A stretch of 64,000 bases of DNA from Oxytricha trifallax (GCA_000711775.1 ARYC01002605.1:1-64000); one strand, 5' to 3'; positions 1 through 10,369 are shown, numbered from the stretch's first letter. Made by a program: numbers and translations. Notes: generated by a model from the sequence alone, not told the origin.

Positions 1-39
1 GTGAATGTATATAAATAAGTTTTGTAGTTAAGTTTATGA
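1..39 (+). CDS. TBE-1 transposase, last 12 codons
   Basis: The frame reads VNVYKQVLQLSL and then TGA at 37-39, with TAA and TAG read as glutamine. The same ending (VNVYK or similar, then QVL) closes the transposase frame in the three other TBEs of this window. The rest of the gene lies to the left, so its condition cannot be judged. The gene converges on the 22-kDa gene, leaving only about 9 bp between the two stops. Confidence 0.75.
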
Positions 40-48
40 ATATATAAG

Positions 49-838
49 TCACATTTAAAACTCTTTCGTGAGAGCTGGCTTCTCTTTCTTTTCTTCTACT
101 TCTTGCTATCCTCCTCCAAGGTTTCTTCTCTTGCTGCCAGCTCCAGCATCTATGTTCATTGACTCTGGCGGCTAAATATTTGAATAAAGTCTCTTGCTAA
201 CTTCATACTTCGTCTGCGACTTTCTCATTCTGTGAAGCTTGCTCTATTCCTTCATCAAAAAGATGCCAGTATCAAATTTTTCTAAAGAGTTAAACTACAA
301 ATCTTACTTGAAATATAAGGGTGCTTCTGCAGCTCTTATAGCCAGCTCTCACTTATCTTGATCACTTGTTTTTCCTTATCTTCTGAAGAGATGCTGTACC
401 TTTTCTTATGAGATTTCTTGAATAATATCTTTCAAGTAATCACCTTTAATTGTTGCAAGAATGCCAAAGAAATAGTTTCTTTCAGGTAGTTTATTGCACC
501 AACTGCTTCTTAGTAGGCAAGTACAGCGAAACCTCTGGGTCATTCATAGCATCATCATATAAGTTAGTCACCGAGATTTCTGGATAGTTTGGGATCTCTG
601 CAAATTTTACATCTTAAGTTTTCAATGCTTTCTTCTCTTCGCAGAGTATGGCTCTTAAAAATGAAATTTTAGTACCTTCCATCGTTGGCAGGAACAAACC
701 AACTTCATAATCAAGATTAGCCACTTTGAGTTCATTACCTTGCTGCACCAGGTAACGATGCAAATCCTCCTTGCTTCTAAATCCTTTAATTAATTCTTGT
801 GCTTGCACTCTTTTCATTGCATCATTTATTGACTCCAT
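49..838 (-). pseudogene. TBE-1 22-kDa protein gene, damaged
   Basis: The ATG at 838 begins MESINDAMKRVQAQEL, close to the TBE-3 protein. The frame continues past TAA codons as glutamine. Compared with TBE-3 and TBE-2 there is one extra base near 510 (in the GTGCAAT stretch) and another near 430, so the frame is broken twice. A 26-nt intron, GTAAG to TTTAG on the minus strand, lies at 282-307 and is conserved in all four TBEs. The C-terminal part is rich in Lys, Glu and Arg and ends at TGA, 49-51. The protein's function is unknown in the family; it is one of three genes carried by TBEs. Confidence 0.75.
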
Positions 839-1186
839 CTTGTTTACAGATCTAAGAACATAGGCATATGCAGAAAGTTTTGAGAACTGGTTTCAAACTT
901 GAGAGATTGTTATCAATTTCTTCTGTAATAGTTCCATATTTTAAATTTAAATTAGTACGTACTTAATTAGGAGCACCTCCTAAATTGGTACGTGCTATAA
1001 TCAACTTATTATTGATAGTAAAAATGGTAACTTTCTCACCTCTATTAAGAGCTGGTTCGTCTCTTAGCACTCATATATCTTCTATAATACTCTAAAAACT
1101 TGCCTTGAAACTTGTAGACTTGTAGACCTCTCATAAAAGCACTCTGTTATAGAGGCAGTTTTATAATTTTAAATTCAAATTTAAAT
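839..1186. promoter_or_regulatory. Divergent intergenic region of TBE-1 with palindromic motif
   Basis: This 348-bp region separates the divergently transcribed 22-kDa and 57-kDa genes, so it must hold both promoters. At 955-976 it carries the motif GTACGTACTTAATTAGGAGC, followed by CTCC and GGTACGTGC. The same motif is repeated four times in the matching region of TBE-3. TBE-2 and TBE-4 have different motifs in the same place. A role as a binding site for the element's own zinc-finger protein is inference. Confidence 0.5.
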
Positions 1187-2635
1187 ATGAGCGCTAACAT
1201 TTTAAGAAAAACAACAGCACTTCCATCAAACTAAATGAGACTAACCTTTGGCAACAATAAAAACTGTGATAGCTGTGAGATAAACTCTCATAAAGAACTA
1301 CCAGGACTATCACTTGAGGTCTCTGTTATTAAAATAGAAATTAATAAAAGAAAATAAATGGCAAATAAGTGTGTGGAAGACAGAGAGGAGGAGAAAGGTA
1401 TTAATGAAATTCCTAAACAAACTGAAGAAATAGAAGTATACTTTTGTGAGCTCTGTGAGAGAGATTTCGCTAATAAATCAAGCTGGTATAGACATATGAA
1501 GGAGCATAGAGAAGCCAAGCCTACTGTAGACTTAAAGCACGACAAAATCGATGGGAAGTATGATTCCTTTGAGTGCCATAAATAGTACTCTCATACAAGA
1601 GACTTGAAGAAACATCTTTTAAAAGCTCACAAAAAAGACATAGAAAATGAAAAGCATGAAGTTGAGTTGAAGCTTCTCAACAAAAGAAAATCGAGGGAAT
1701 ATTCTAAAGCGACAGTGCCTGAATAAGCTAGTGAATAAGAGTACGTAAAGAAAGCACGCAACCAACTAACCTCTGAAATCACAAAAATCAAGATCAAAAT
1801 TCAATACAAGAAAATAACAGTTCTTGCGTAGATAGATTTAGATACTTCTCTTTAAAGTTATCTTATTCTAGAGGACTCCTTTGAAAAGAAAGTTATCAAT
1901 GATCATCAATACGCATACAAGGTGTATCCCTTCAACTATCTCTTAAGTGATAATAAATATTAGATGGAGTTTACAAATGAGTATCAAGTACTCACTCAAG
2001 CAAAATTTAAAGAGAGTAGTTACTTAATCAAGCTTGATGCTGTTCTCCTTGCCAAGGATCATGTTGCTTTCAGACTCCAACTCTATGAAATGACTCTAAG
2101 AGATTTCATAACAGATCAAAGGAATCATAAAAAACTTGGATAAATAGCAACTCAGACCATACAAGGCATTAAAGAGCTTCACAAGTTAGGGTTTGTTCAC
2201 AGAGATTTAAAGCCAGAAAATATTATGATAAACTTTTCTCCAGTAAGAGTAGCAATAATCGATTTCAACAGAGCCTAAAGAGTGGAAGTCTCAAGGCTTG
2301 GAACTGTAATGGGAACTCAAGGCTATTATCCAGAAAGAGAAGACTGGAGAGATGGTGACTTTTAGTGGAATGTGTGGGCTTTAGCAACAATAATAATAGA
2401 GTGCGATATGCCTCGCAACGATTACTACTCTACAAGGTGCGAGAAAGATGCTAAGTAAAGAATCAAGTAGTTTATAGACAAAACCAGAGTATCTCAATCA
2501 ATAAAACATATGGCAGAATCAATAATAATAAAACCAAACTCAAGATCAGACATATCAATAGAGCAGATAGAGTTGTGGTTAAGTAAGATAAACTTCAGAC
2601 CTCTCCCACATGATCCAAAAGTGCATTTTGAGTGA
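1187..2635 (+). CDS. TBE-1 57-kDa protein: C2H2 zinc fingers plus protein-kinase-like domain
   Basis: An uninterrupted frame of 482 codons with TGA stop at 2633-2635, reading TAA/TAG as glutamine. The start is the ATG of MSANILRKTT. A later in-frame ATG at 1358 would drop 57 residues, but the first one is conserved in TBE-2 and TBE-3. Two C2H2-type fingers follow (about residues 85-110 and 125-150). The first reads YFCELCERDF...H..KEH. The second reads YDSFECHKQYSH, where the first zinc-binding Cys of TBE-3 (YDCFEC) is Ser. Past about residue 290 there is a kinase-like domain with the catalytic loop HRDLKPENIM and IIDFNRA where DFG is usual. No clear glycine loop is visible. The role in transposition is unknown; DNA binding plus phosphorylation is inference. 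Confidence 0.88.
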
Positions 2636-2679
2636 TTAAATTAAATACATTTACTATTAATTTCACATTAAAACCTATT

Positions 2680-2754
2680 AATAACCCCAACCCCTAACAA
2701 ATTTCCTACAAATCAAAGCACAAATAAACCTCATTATGGGGTTTTGGGGTTTTG
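2680..2754. repeat. TBE-1 right terminal inverted repeat with G4T4 end
   Basis: This stretch is shared, in both orientations, with the ends of TBE-2, TBE-3 and TBE-4. It includes CTACAAATCAAAGCAC, then AAACCTCATTA and the terminal GGGGTTTTGGGGTTTTG. The C4A4/G4T4 tract equals the telomere repeat of spirotrich ciliates and is the hallmark of TBEs. It is internal here, so it is not a chromosome end. Confidence 0.85.
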
Positions 2755-2757
2755 AAT

Positions 2758-3270
2758 GGAATTAGAATTTAATATATTATTTTAGTTCTTTTTTATTTTT
2801 ATATTATCGAATATGTAGTGAAGTTAGTAACTTAGAGGTAATTATATATTATCGAATATATGTAAAACTTATTAATTCAAATATCAATTATAGGGAGTTT
2901 ATATAAAATATACCAAGATTATTTAAATAAAAATTAAATATAAATAAGATATAAAAGAAAGATGAGAAATTAAATACTAATCGAGCAAGATTAAAAAATA
3001 TTCTAAAATTATAGAAATTTAGGGAGTTTAAATATGCCAAGAATTTAAATAAAACCCATCTAATTTATTTCAGCAAGTATGATTAATTTAGTAGTAGAAT
3101 GTATTGGAGATTCACATTCAACAAAAACATAAAAAATATAAAGTTAAGAAATTTTTTCATAACAGATTGTTTTAGCTTTTTTAATATTTGGTCTTTATCC
3201 ATTATTTAAACAATAATTTTTATTGAATAATATCTAAATAACTTAAACATTTTTATAATAATTATTTACA
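2758..3270. other. AT-rich germline spacer, nothing recognised
   Basis: Very AT-rich with no convincing coding segment. An imperfect short repeat TATTATCGAATAT occurs near 2803 and 2849. It probably belongs to eliminated DNA between TBE-1 and the first segment of locus 1. Confidence 0.4.
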
Positions 3271-6200
3271 GATAAAAGAACAGAAATGCTAGATTATGAT
3301 TAAAATCCAAATATTTTAAATTCATATACTTTCGACACAAATATGCAACTTACGGGCCTTACTTTTGAGGATTTTTTCAAAGATGTATTTGAAATAGAAA
3401 ATCTCAATCAAAAACTAATGCTTCATTAGAAATATAATGTAATTTTTTTAAATAATTAAATATATATTAATGTAATTTTTATAATTTTATTTAATTAATA
3501 TAAATGCATAATAGTGCTAGTTAACAAGTTAATGATAAATAATCATAAAATTAATATTCGGATCAGGAAGAATATAATAAATAAAATAATCAGTAAACAA
3601 ACAATATCAACTAACAATATGTCTACGTTAATTAAACCCAATTTATTAAAATTTTGATAAAATATTTTCTAAACTAAAAATAATTGTTAATTATATTTTT
3701 ATAAATTTAATAAAATTGCATTTTTGTTATTTAAAAATGTGGCGAATTGTAAAAAAAATAGGGTTAATAAAAATTAAAAGATATTTATAAAACTCGTAAT
3801 ATAAGGTATTAATGAAAAAATTATAACAAATTTAAATTTAATGAAGTGAATTTGATAAATATTATGAATTGATTTATTCGACAGGACCGTTTAAAAAATG
3901 ATTAACAATACTAAAAAGTATAGGAGAGCACTTATTTTTGTAATAATCTTTTTTATAAAAATTTTATCGTTTGTTTTCATTTAAAGCAACTCTTTTTTGT
4001 TACAATCTTATCTGTTTATTAACTTTCAATTATGTAAACTCTCAACACTCAATTATTTTGTTTCTTTCTATATTATATAAGCTTTTTATGATAAATTTTT
4101 CATTATCTGAATTAAAATCCTTTGATAAGACTGTTGCAATTGTTATTCGTAAATGACTTTAATATTTAAACATAACTAGTTTGAAATATTTTAATGCTAA
4201 AAAATATTGTGGTAGATATAAATATTATCAAAGTAAATTCAAATATGTTCTATTTAACTTGATTTCTAGCTATAAATTAAGTATTGACATATCAGAGTGA
4301 TTTAAAATAATCTCGTGAAAACAAAAACTCCGAAAGATCCTCTAGCTTCCCTCGGACCGATGTTCCGAAGCAAGCACATCCGCTAATCACTAATGCTCAA
4401 ACAGATATATCAGAGTTACACTTGAAGGGAGGAATGCTCAAGAACTCTTGACCAGGATCACCACTTTAATTAATATAGTCTATTCTCTATAGCTGAGGTA
4501 TTTTTTTTTACTAACATGAATTTTAAATCAAGATGCAAAATAAATAAATGTTGAGAATTTATAGCATTAAAAATAGAGAAGCTAAGTGGCTTACTAAAAA
4601 TAAAATTAAAAAACTACTTTGATGATAATAAAAAATTAATTTTGATAAAATAACTTTTACATACAATAAGCAAATCTTCTAGGCATAGTTAAACCGTTTG
4701 GCAGTCCTGTTGAATATTTTAACAAATATATTTTAATCCAATTCATTCCAATAAAATTTAATCATTAAAAAAATTTAAATTTAAATTCAAATTCATAAGG
4801 TATTATTATAAATAACATTAAATAAATATGTTTGTTAACTTCTTTTAAATATATTAAGCCTATTTTTTATCGATTCGACCAAAATCATAAATAAAAAAAT
4901 TGTTAATAAACTTCAATAAAATTGTTTTCTTCCTATAAAATTTAAGATATTTTTAGATCTTTATATAATATAGACAATTATATCACCCCAAAATAAAAAT
5001 AAATTATTCAATTAAATTTTAGGATTAATATCGTAATAGATGGAGATAAGAAAAAACTCATAAAGTTCAAATCTTAAAAAGATGCAAGGAAGTTTTTGTT
5101 TATTCAGTTGATGGAAAGAATATTTAAGGAACTTTAGCAAAACATTGCTTTTATAAGTACTATAGGACACTAAATTTACTATTATCACATTTTAAATTGA
5201 AAATATGTTGTTTTTTCACTCATTAAACCTGAAATTTTTCTTTAAAGACATTTCTGATAAATTTGAATCCATTTTTAATATAAATATTTAAGGACACTTA
5301 GAACATCAATTAATGTATATTAATTTCATAAATAGCAGTTTACACAAGAATTTTCAGGCGATATTTCAACTCCTAAAAATATCTTAGCAGAGCAAGAAAC
5401 TAGGCTTCTTAGATAGAGTGATGTTTGCGACTTGTGAGCAACTTTTGCTAGAAAATGCACTTTTTAGCTTTAGAAATCAAACTGGAAATGGCATTGATTA
5501 TTCTTATTTTATAGATGGAAATTAAAAGAAAAATTAAAATTTCATTAAAAAAAATACTTTATAAACTATAAATAATGAAGCAAGAAAATAATTTATAAAA
5601 GTTATTATTTGAAATCATTAACAATTAGAGCTCGATGTTCTATATGAGTCTTCTACAAATGATGTAATCGAATTTTGGAAGAAATTCAAATCAGAAGATT
5701 CATCTATAATTTATATAATGGAGTTAGGCTAAAAAATAAGCAAAAATGTTTAGAAAATAAAGATAAAAACTAAAAAATTAGAACAAGATTAGATTATTAG
5801 GAAAGATTTGTATGCATATTTAAGTAACTCTTTTTATTAATGAAAATAATATACTTAAATTTTTTAAAAAAGATCTCGGCAAGTATAATTTAAAAATAAT
5901 AATTTAAATTGTTACTGATAATCCTTGATTTATTTATATCAAATCTATGCTATGTTTCATTTAGAGTTACTTCATGACCCTATGACCTACACTTCAATGG
6001 CTTAGTTCATAAAAAATTAAATAGTCAATAGAAATAAGGGCAGGTACTTTGGACAAATTGGATTAAGCAATCATGGGGGACTCTAGCTTCAAAATAATTC
6101 TAAAATAAATAATGAATAGGCATACTATCTCTTTAAAATAGTTTAAATAATTTGAGTGATATAGGTGTTGCAATCGTGTCGGCTTGGGGAGGTGTAAGAT

Positions 6201-7676
6201 CTTCTTGGAATTTTTTATACGGAAATAAGGCATTTTGCGATTTATTTTAAATTGCGGAAAGTGGACTTACTGGTCTCTCAATAAATTCTATAATGCCTCA
6301 AGATATATGCTTCTATAGTAGTTAATGGTTAATCTAAATTTATTTTTACATATCGCTGCTTAATACTAAAACAAAACCAATAATCTTAGCAGAGATAAAG
6401 ACGTATTAGAGTGAGTTGCCGTTGCACCCGTGGTAGTCATGAATTGAAAAACCCGAGAAAGCCTTCTTCTAGATATTCAATTCCCCTCACCAGGACTCGA
6501 TATATCTCAAAGAGCCTCAAAATATAGCCTAAATTCATGATTAAATAATGAAAAAATTCTATCACGAAGGACATCCTAAAATTCTTGGGAAATTGAGAAT
6601 ATTACTTGCAAGAAATAGCTAGGATTATTTGATACCTATATAACTTAGAATCAATTTTTACTATCATTAGAAATTTAGCTATGTTCAATTTTTAAGATAA
6701 TTTGAATTCTATAAGAGATATATCAAATAATTTCTTTATAGCTATTCTTTCATTGCTTAAGCAGAGAAAGTAAAACATTGGAACTTATATAATGACGAGC
6801 AAAATAAAATCAATACAGATGATTGCATGTTCTTTATTACTGATCATGAACTTTTAGTAGTATTTATTTATTACTAGAATCAAGAAATTATAAATTTTAA
6901 TTAATAAATAAATAACTTAATGTCTCTGATTTCTCTTAAAATTTCCTAACTCTAACTGGAGTGAGCTAACAAAGAATTGCTTAAAATTAAGAATAGTCAA
7001 GTCATAAAGAAAATCTTTGTAACTTCATTAATGATATGCAGAAAATATTTTATAAATAGATTGATTAATAATCAAAATGCTATTAATTAGAATTTCTAAA
7101 TAAAATTTTATTAGATTAGTAATCAATTTATTTATAAAATTTAGAAAATACTCAATGTAGAATTGTAAAATTTAAGAGAAAGAGAAAATTCCTGTTTCCA
7201 AAATATTTAAATATAATTGTTTTAACAAGATATTTTTTTCAATTTTAATTTTTAATTCTTAATAATTAGTTTAATTATATAGGCTATGATGAACATAGTT
7301 TATTTATATTGATTTGTTCAAAAAAGAAATCTCTTAAAAATGAATCAATATTTTTTTTATATCATTCATAAAAACTTAAGCTAAATTTTAAAAATCTGTC
7401 TATATTTTACCTCATAATTATTATTGTTCATATATGTTAAACTTTAAGATAAAGTATAATGAATACAGAGAATTTTATGGGTAATATTAATTATTCACAA
7501 AGTCGAAAAGCTAACCCCAAATTTAAGTATGTAAAAAGGAGAAGTTGGCATCGTGAATAAAGTTGTTCATGTTAGAAAATTCAATAATTCTTTAGATTGT
7601 TTTGACTCAAATCAAACATTCCCGTGCATTCTAAATTACTTTTAGCAGTAAAATATAACTATGGTTGAAGAATTAA
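3271..7676 (+). CDS. Locus 1 block A: MDSs of a PAS-domain multi-pass membrane protein (TmcB-like)
   Basis: At least twelve coding segments read in one order, separated by IESs with pointer repeats. The protein pieces include MQLTGLTFEDFF (3340), FIQLMERIFKEL (about 5110), LGFLDRVMFATCEQ (5410), VIEFWKKF (5665), a YAMFHLELLHDPM piece (5946) and a PAS-like stretch. That stretch has IGVAIVSAWGG, GNKAFCDLF, INSIMPQ, IAQIHDQIMKKFY and YLIPIQL, then MFFITDHEL. This order, with FW..L...G..I followed by a PAS domain with an IMP..IA..H motif, matches ciliate TmcB-type sensory membrane proteins. The family name is from memory of the pattern, so it is tentative. Every piece has a homologous piece in locus 2 at 60-80% identity by eye, which confirms coding. 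The true N-terminus is not in this block. Confidence 0.75.
3441..3524. other. Probable IES between first two block A segments, locus 1
   Basis: Coding similarity to locus 2 stops after NLNQKLM and resumes at NDKQ. A TTAATG repeat, near 3467 and at 3528, is a possible pointer and keeps the frame. The exact junction is uncertain; in locus 2 the pointer TTAATGA is clearer. Confidence 0.4.
3651..5042. other. Long eliminated sequence, locus 1 (between block A segments 2 and 3)
   Basis: About 1.4 kb of AT-rich DNA with no coding match to locus 2. It holds a distinctly GC-richer patch at about 4305-4480 (contains CCCTCGGACCGATGTTCCG) that I could not assign to any RNA or gene. A second unrecognised coding segment could be hidden here. 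Confidence 0.4.
5164..5290. other. IES, pointer AGGACACT (127 bp)
   Basis: The direct repeat AGGACACT occurs at 5164-5171 and 5291-5298. Removing one copy plus the spacer joins STIGH to LEHQLMYI in frame. Locus 2 has an IES at the same place with pointer GGACAC (47071 and 47190). Confidence 0.88.
5518..5610. other. IES, pointer GAAAT (93 bp)
   Basis: GAAAT at 5518-5522 and 5611-5615. Excision joins YFIDGN to HQQLELDVLYE in frame. It is conserved in position in locus 2, with pointer GAAATCA. Confidence 0.85.
5802..5868. other. IES, pointer AAAGAT (67 bp)
   Basis: AAAGAT at 5802-5807 and 5869-5874. Excision joins QIIRKD to the tiny next segment, giving KDLGKY. The same pointer is used in locus 2. 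Confidence 0.85.
5869..5886 (+). other. 18-bp micro-MDS (KDLGKY)
   Basis: A coding segment of only 18 bp including both pointers (AAAGAT at its start, TAT at its end). It contributes LGK plus shared codons. The same 18 bases occur in locus 2 at 47762-47779, while the DNA on both sides has diverged. That is direct evidence of selection on this fragment. Confidence 0.85.
5884..5945. other. IES, pointer TAT (62 bp)
   Basis: TAT at 5884-5886 and 5946-5948. Excision joins LGKY to AMFHLELLHDP in frame. Three bases is a short pointer, but the locus 2 IES has the same one. Confidence 0.75.
6093..6145. other. IES, pointer AATAATT (53 bp)
   Basis: AATAATT at 6093-6099 and 6146-6152. Without excision the frame is lost; with it QLQNN joins LSDIGVAIV. 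Locus 2 has an IES two bases away with pointer AATTTTA, so the pointer has slid. Confidence 0.87.
6295..6513. other. IES present only in locus 1, pointer GCCTCAA (219 bp)
   Basis: GCCTCAA at 6295-6301 and 6514-6520. It splits the PAS domain between INSIMP and QNIAQIHDQ. Locus 2 reads straight through at this point (52237-52550). The insert is less AT-rich than other short IESs (contains GTTGCACCCGTGG and CCCCTCACCAGGACTCG). No tRNA cloverleaf could be drawn from it. Confidence 0.88.
6676..6738. other. IES, pointer TAGCTAT (63 bp)
   Basis: TAGCTAT at 6676-6682 and 6739-6745. Excision joins YYHQKF to SYSFIAQAEKV. Locus 2 uses AGCTA at the same site. Confidence 0.87.
6849..6913. other. IES, pointer AACTT (65 bp)
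   Basis: AACTT at 6849-6853 and 6914-6918. Excision joins FITDHEL to NVSDFSQNFL in frame. Locus 2 uses TTAACAT, displaced by two bases. Confidence 0.85.
7065..7504. other. Probable IES between KENLCN.. and ..NLSMQKGEVG segments
   Basis: Coding match with locus 2 is lost after about 7065 and resumes near 7505 (NLSMQKGEVGIVNK). The DNA between is AT-rich and unlike locus 2. The exact pointer was not resolved. Confidence 0.45.
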
Positions 7677-8822
7677 AACACCCAAAAAACTATTAAAATT
7701 TATAATAATTGATTATAAAAACTTATTTTTTTTAATTGACTTTAATAGGGAAATTGTTATTTATACATTCAAGGGGCTTAAGCTATTTATGTTTATTGTA
7801 TTTTTTTATTTTAGTTAGAAAAGTATGGGAATATTGAATGAATTTAATATATTTATATTATAAAATACTAATCAATATTTATTATATTTCAATAAATCTA
7901 AACTCTTTATAATTTATATAGACAATTGCAAAACTAAATTTTATCTATTTAAGTACGATTTTACTAAGTATTATATTTAATGTTGGAATGTAGGGATATT
8001 AAGATTTAATAATTAAGATTAAACTTTATCCATTTTTTTATGTAAAACAGATATCTTTTATCTGAAAATAATTCACTTAAAAAAGAACTTTATTTTTATA
8101 ATTCATGGTAAAGACTAATTAATAATATTCTACAAATCTACAATTTATTTATTTATATAATTTATTATTATAAATATATATTCAATCAGTTAAATATAGA
8201 AAATCATTTTTCTTTTAATTAAAAATATTGTTATGAGAGCAAATTACATGAATAATTCAGGGATATTAACTTTAATTATTAATAAAAATATATAAGATTA
8301 TCCCTCAAATTCACATAATATTATAAGTAATATATAATTATAAGATAGGATATTGTAATTTAAAGTAGCATGACAAAAATTAAGATAAAATAAATATGAA
8401 AATCTTTTCTTTTAAAATTATAATATTTTTAATTTATTTGATTATAAATTCATATTAGCTGGATATCTATAAAAAAAACCATATTCACATACCAGAAAGG
8501 GTAATTAGTTTGATTCTAATTGTATCATAGAATTTTGAAGCACCTTAAAAATTCAATATTAATTCCTTACAGACATGATACAGAATTAAATCTTTAATTG
8601 TACACTAAGCAAGTATAATTTTTTCTTCGAAATAGTCAAAGATCTTTCAATGACTTCCATTTCCTGAATTCCAAAGAATCCCACAATCTTAAATTAAATA
8701 TAAAATAAGGTTTGGGGTTATGAACATCGAATTAATTACTTTATGATAAACCTAATTCAATATATCTCAATTATTTTAATTATAGATCAAATGTTTTTTT
8801 TACTATAAAATTTATACTTTTT
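7677..8822. other. IES between blocks A and B, locus 1 (about 1.15 kb)
   Basis: TTAA at 7673-7676 and at 8823-8826 is phase-matched and joins MVEEL to MPLNKHPDYEL. Locus 2 uses TTAAT at the same place (53194 and 54105). The spacer is AT-rich with no recognised element. Pointers this short in AT-rich DNA are weak alone; the homology makes the junction likely. Confidence 0.65.
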
Positions 8823-10079
8823 TTAATGCCTTTGAATAAGCATCCAGATTATGAATTATTAGTTATGCCAGGATAAAGTAATAAACACTCTTCTAAGAAA
8901 TCGTCAACTACTTTTAATCGAAAAACTCTAAACGGCACTTAAACTAACATGCTTCCTTAAAGTATAGCTTAAATAAATGCAGATTTGTAGGAAAATTCTA
9001 AGATAGCAAATTCACTTAATTCTGACACAGATGGCTTGGATCTTAGCTCTAACTTAAAATTCATTAGAGAATTTAGTTTATTTAGAGCATATTGCAATTT
9101 TATTGATTTAGTTGCAGTATTTTAAATATTAATTTAGCTCATTAAGTAGTACTAATTCTTCATCGAATAGCAGTGCTATGCAATCTCACTACGCTAAAAA
9201 TCTTTTATTTTAAAATAAGGCTCCAAGAATACTGAAGATAAACGCAATACTCATTATTTGCATGATTATATCTTTCTTAATCATTAGCATTTACAATCTT
9301 CACAAATAAAACTATATAAACAATCCAATTGTAAATTAAATATTAATTAATTATTGAATTTATAATATTTTACTTAAAATTACTTATTTAATCTTGTAGT
9401 GTTTATTGATAAATAATCTCAAATTAAAGGAAGATTAACAGTTATCTCTCTAATTAGTTAAAGAAATATTTTTATAATTATATTATATAGCAAATAAATT
9501 TATAAATTCATTTAATGATGAAATTTTTTATTAAAAATGCCAACTTAAGAGCATCATTATTGACCGTAAAGACGATGTAGGCAATCGCCTTGAATTTAGA
9601 CTAATTTAATTAAACTTCTGTGCTTCCTCCTGATTATTCAAGAATAGACTATTAAACTAAATTTTTATTGGCATTTCTTTAAATAAATTAAATTAGTTAT
9701 TTTAGTTGTTTTTTTGTTTACAAAAGTCAGCTAACATCTTGTTTGGGATTGGTAAGAGAAAATGCAGATTAATTTAACATATTTATTGGCTTAAATTAAT
9801 TAAATGTTTATTCATGTTTCATTTGAATATCGACTATAAAATATTGTATTTTTATCTATAACTTAAATCGAGAGTACTTCGGCTACAACATGAATTTCGA
9901 TAACTTATAATTTGTGACTGACAAGGGCTATACGTACACTATAGATGTGGCATTTAAACAGGCAACTAAAGTGCTATCAACCTATGCTGATTCAGTCACA
10001 GTGGCTGATATGGTCAGAGAAAAGCCATCATTAAATGTCACTAATTACTCAAGAAATAATTCAATGCTTATGAAAGAGC
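8823..10079 (+). CDS. Locus 1 block B: MDSs with a membrane helix and extracellular-type domain
   Basis: Six segments continue block A in the same strand and order. They encode MPLNKHPDYEL and a Ser/Asn-rich linker (LSSLSSTNSSSNSS). A membrane helix follows (ILKINAILIICMIISFLI, about 9225-9290). Next comes a polar domain with QRNANLRASLL, PDYSRIDY, NADQFNIFIGL, REYFGYNM and NVTNYSRNNSML. It ends at the pointer AAAGAGC (10073-10079), which is matched by GCTCTTT on the other strand at 23865-23871. A TM helix followed by a polar domain just before another TM (block C) suggests one extracytoplasmic sensor loop. Confidence 0.75.
9043..9133. other. IES, pointer TTAGCTC (91 bp)
   Basis: TTAGCTC at 9043-9049 and 9134-9140. 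Excision joins GLDLS to SLSSTNSSS. Locus 2 uses AGCTC (54333 and 54461). Confidence 0.87.
9304..9410. other. IES, pointer AAATAA (107 bp)
   Basis: AAATAA at 9304-9309 and 9411-9416. Excision joins IYNLH to KQSQIKGRLTVI, just after the membrane helix. Confidence 0.78.
9464..9534. other. IES, pointer AAAT (71 bp)
   Basis: AAAT at 9464-9467 and 9535-9538. Excision joins LISQRN to ANLRASLL. Locus 2 uses GAAAT at the same site, where its IES has grown to 830 bp by a MITE insertion. Confidence 0.78.
9790..9861. other. IES, pointer CTTAAAT (72 bp)
   Basis: CTTAAAT at 9790-9796 and 9862-9868. Excision joins IFIGLN to REYFGYN. The identical pointer is used in locus 2. Confidence 0.88.
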
Positions 10080-10369
10080 CAATTGTAATATTTATATCAC
10101 TCTTAAAGTCAAACTAAATTATATTTTTATTTTATAAATAAAAAATAATTGCATTTAATTTAAGAATTGTTTATAATTTTTGAGTATAATAAAAATATTC
10201 ACATTTTTTATTAATTTTAAAGTAATTTATTTAAATAATTATAACGACTCTTATATCTACAAGTATATATGAATATATGAAAATTTAGTCTTAGTTTGCA
10301 ATTTTTTTAGACTTTAATTTCTGAGATATAAGTGGAATTTTAATTTAAATAAATATTAAATTTAAATAT

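Larger units (their letters stand above)
1..2754 (+). mobile_element. TBE-1, telomere-bearing element (right part, left end outside window)
   Basis: Plain DNA transposon of the ciliate TBE family, Tc1/mariner-like DD34E. In order it holds the last codons of a transposase (+), a 22-kDa gene (-), an intergenic region with an iterated motif, and a 57-kDa zinc-finger/kinase-like gene (+). It ends in an inverted repeat finishing with G4T4G4T4G. The base triplet after the end is AAT, which fits the ANT target duplication known for TBEs; the left copy is outside the window. It is closest in sequence to TBE-3 (30418-34475). Confidence 0.9.

Noticed and set aside
1288-1545. Minus-strand open frame opposite the zinc-finger part of TBE-1
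   Set aside because: It is the shadow of the conserved 57-kDa frame, with Ser/Leu-rich composition and no counterpart in the other TBEs.
2735-2754. G4T4 repeats taken as a real chromosome end
   Set aside because: They occur at every TBE end, are internal to longer DNA and are flanked by target duplications.
3971-4156. 61-codon frame with a hydrophobic start
   Set aside because: No counterpart in locus 2 and it lies inside an eliminated interval; codon make-up is that of AT-rich noise.
4305-4480. Possible 5S rRNA fragment (AACTCCGAA..)
   Set aside because: Only a nine-base resemblance; the rest does not fit the 5S fold.
6380-6513. Possible tRNA or tRNA-derived SINE in the locus 1-specific IES
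   Set aside because: GC-rich words suggest it, but no acceptor/anticodon/T-arm pairing or A/B boxes could be laid out.
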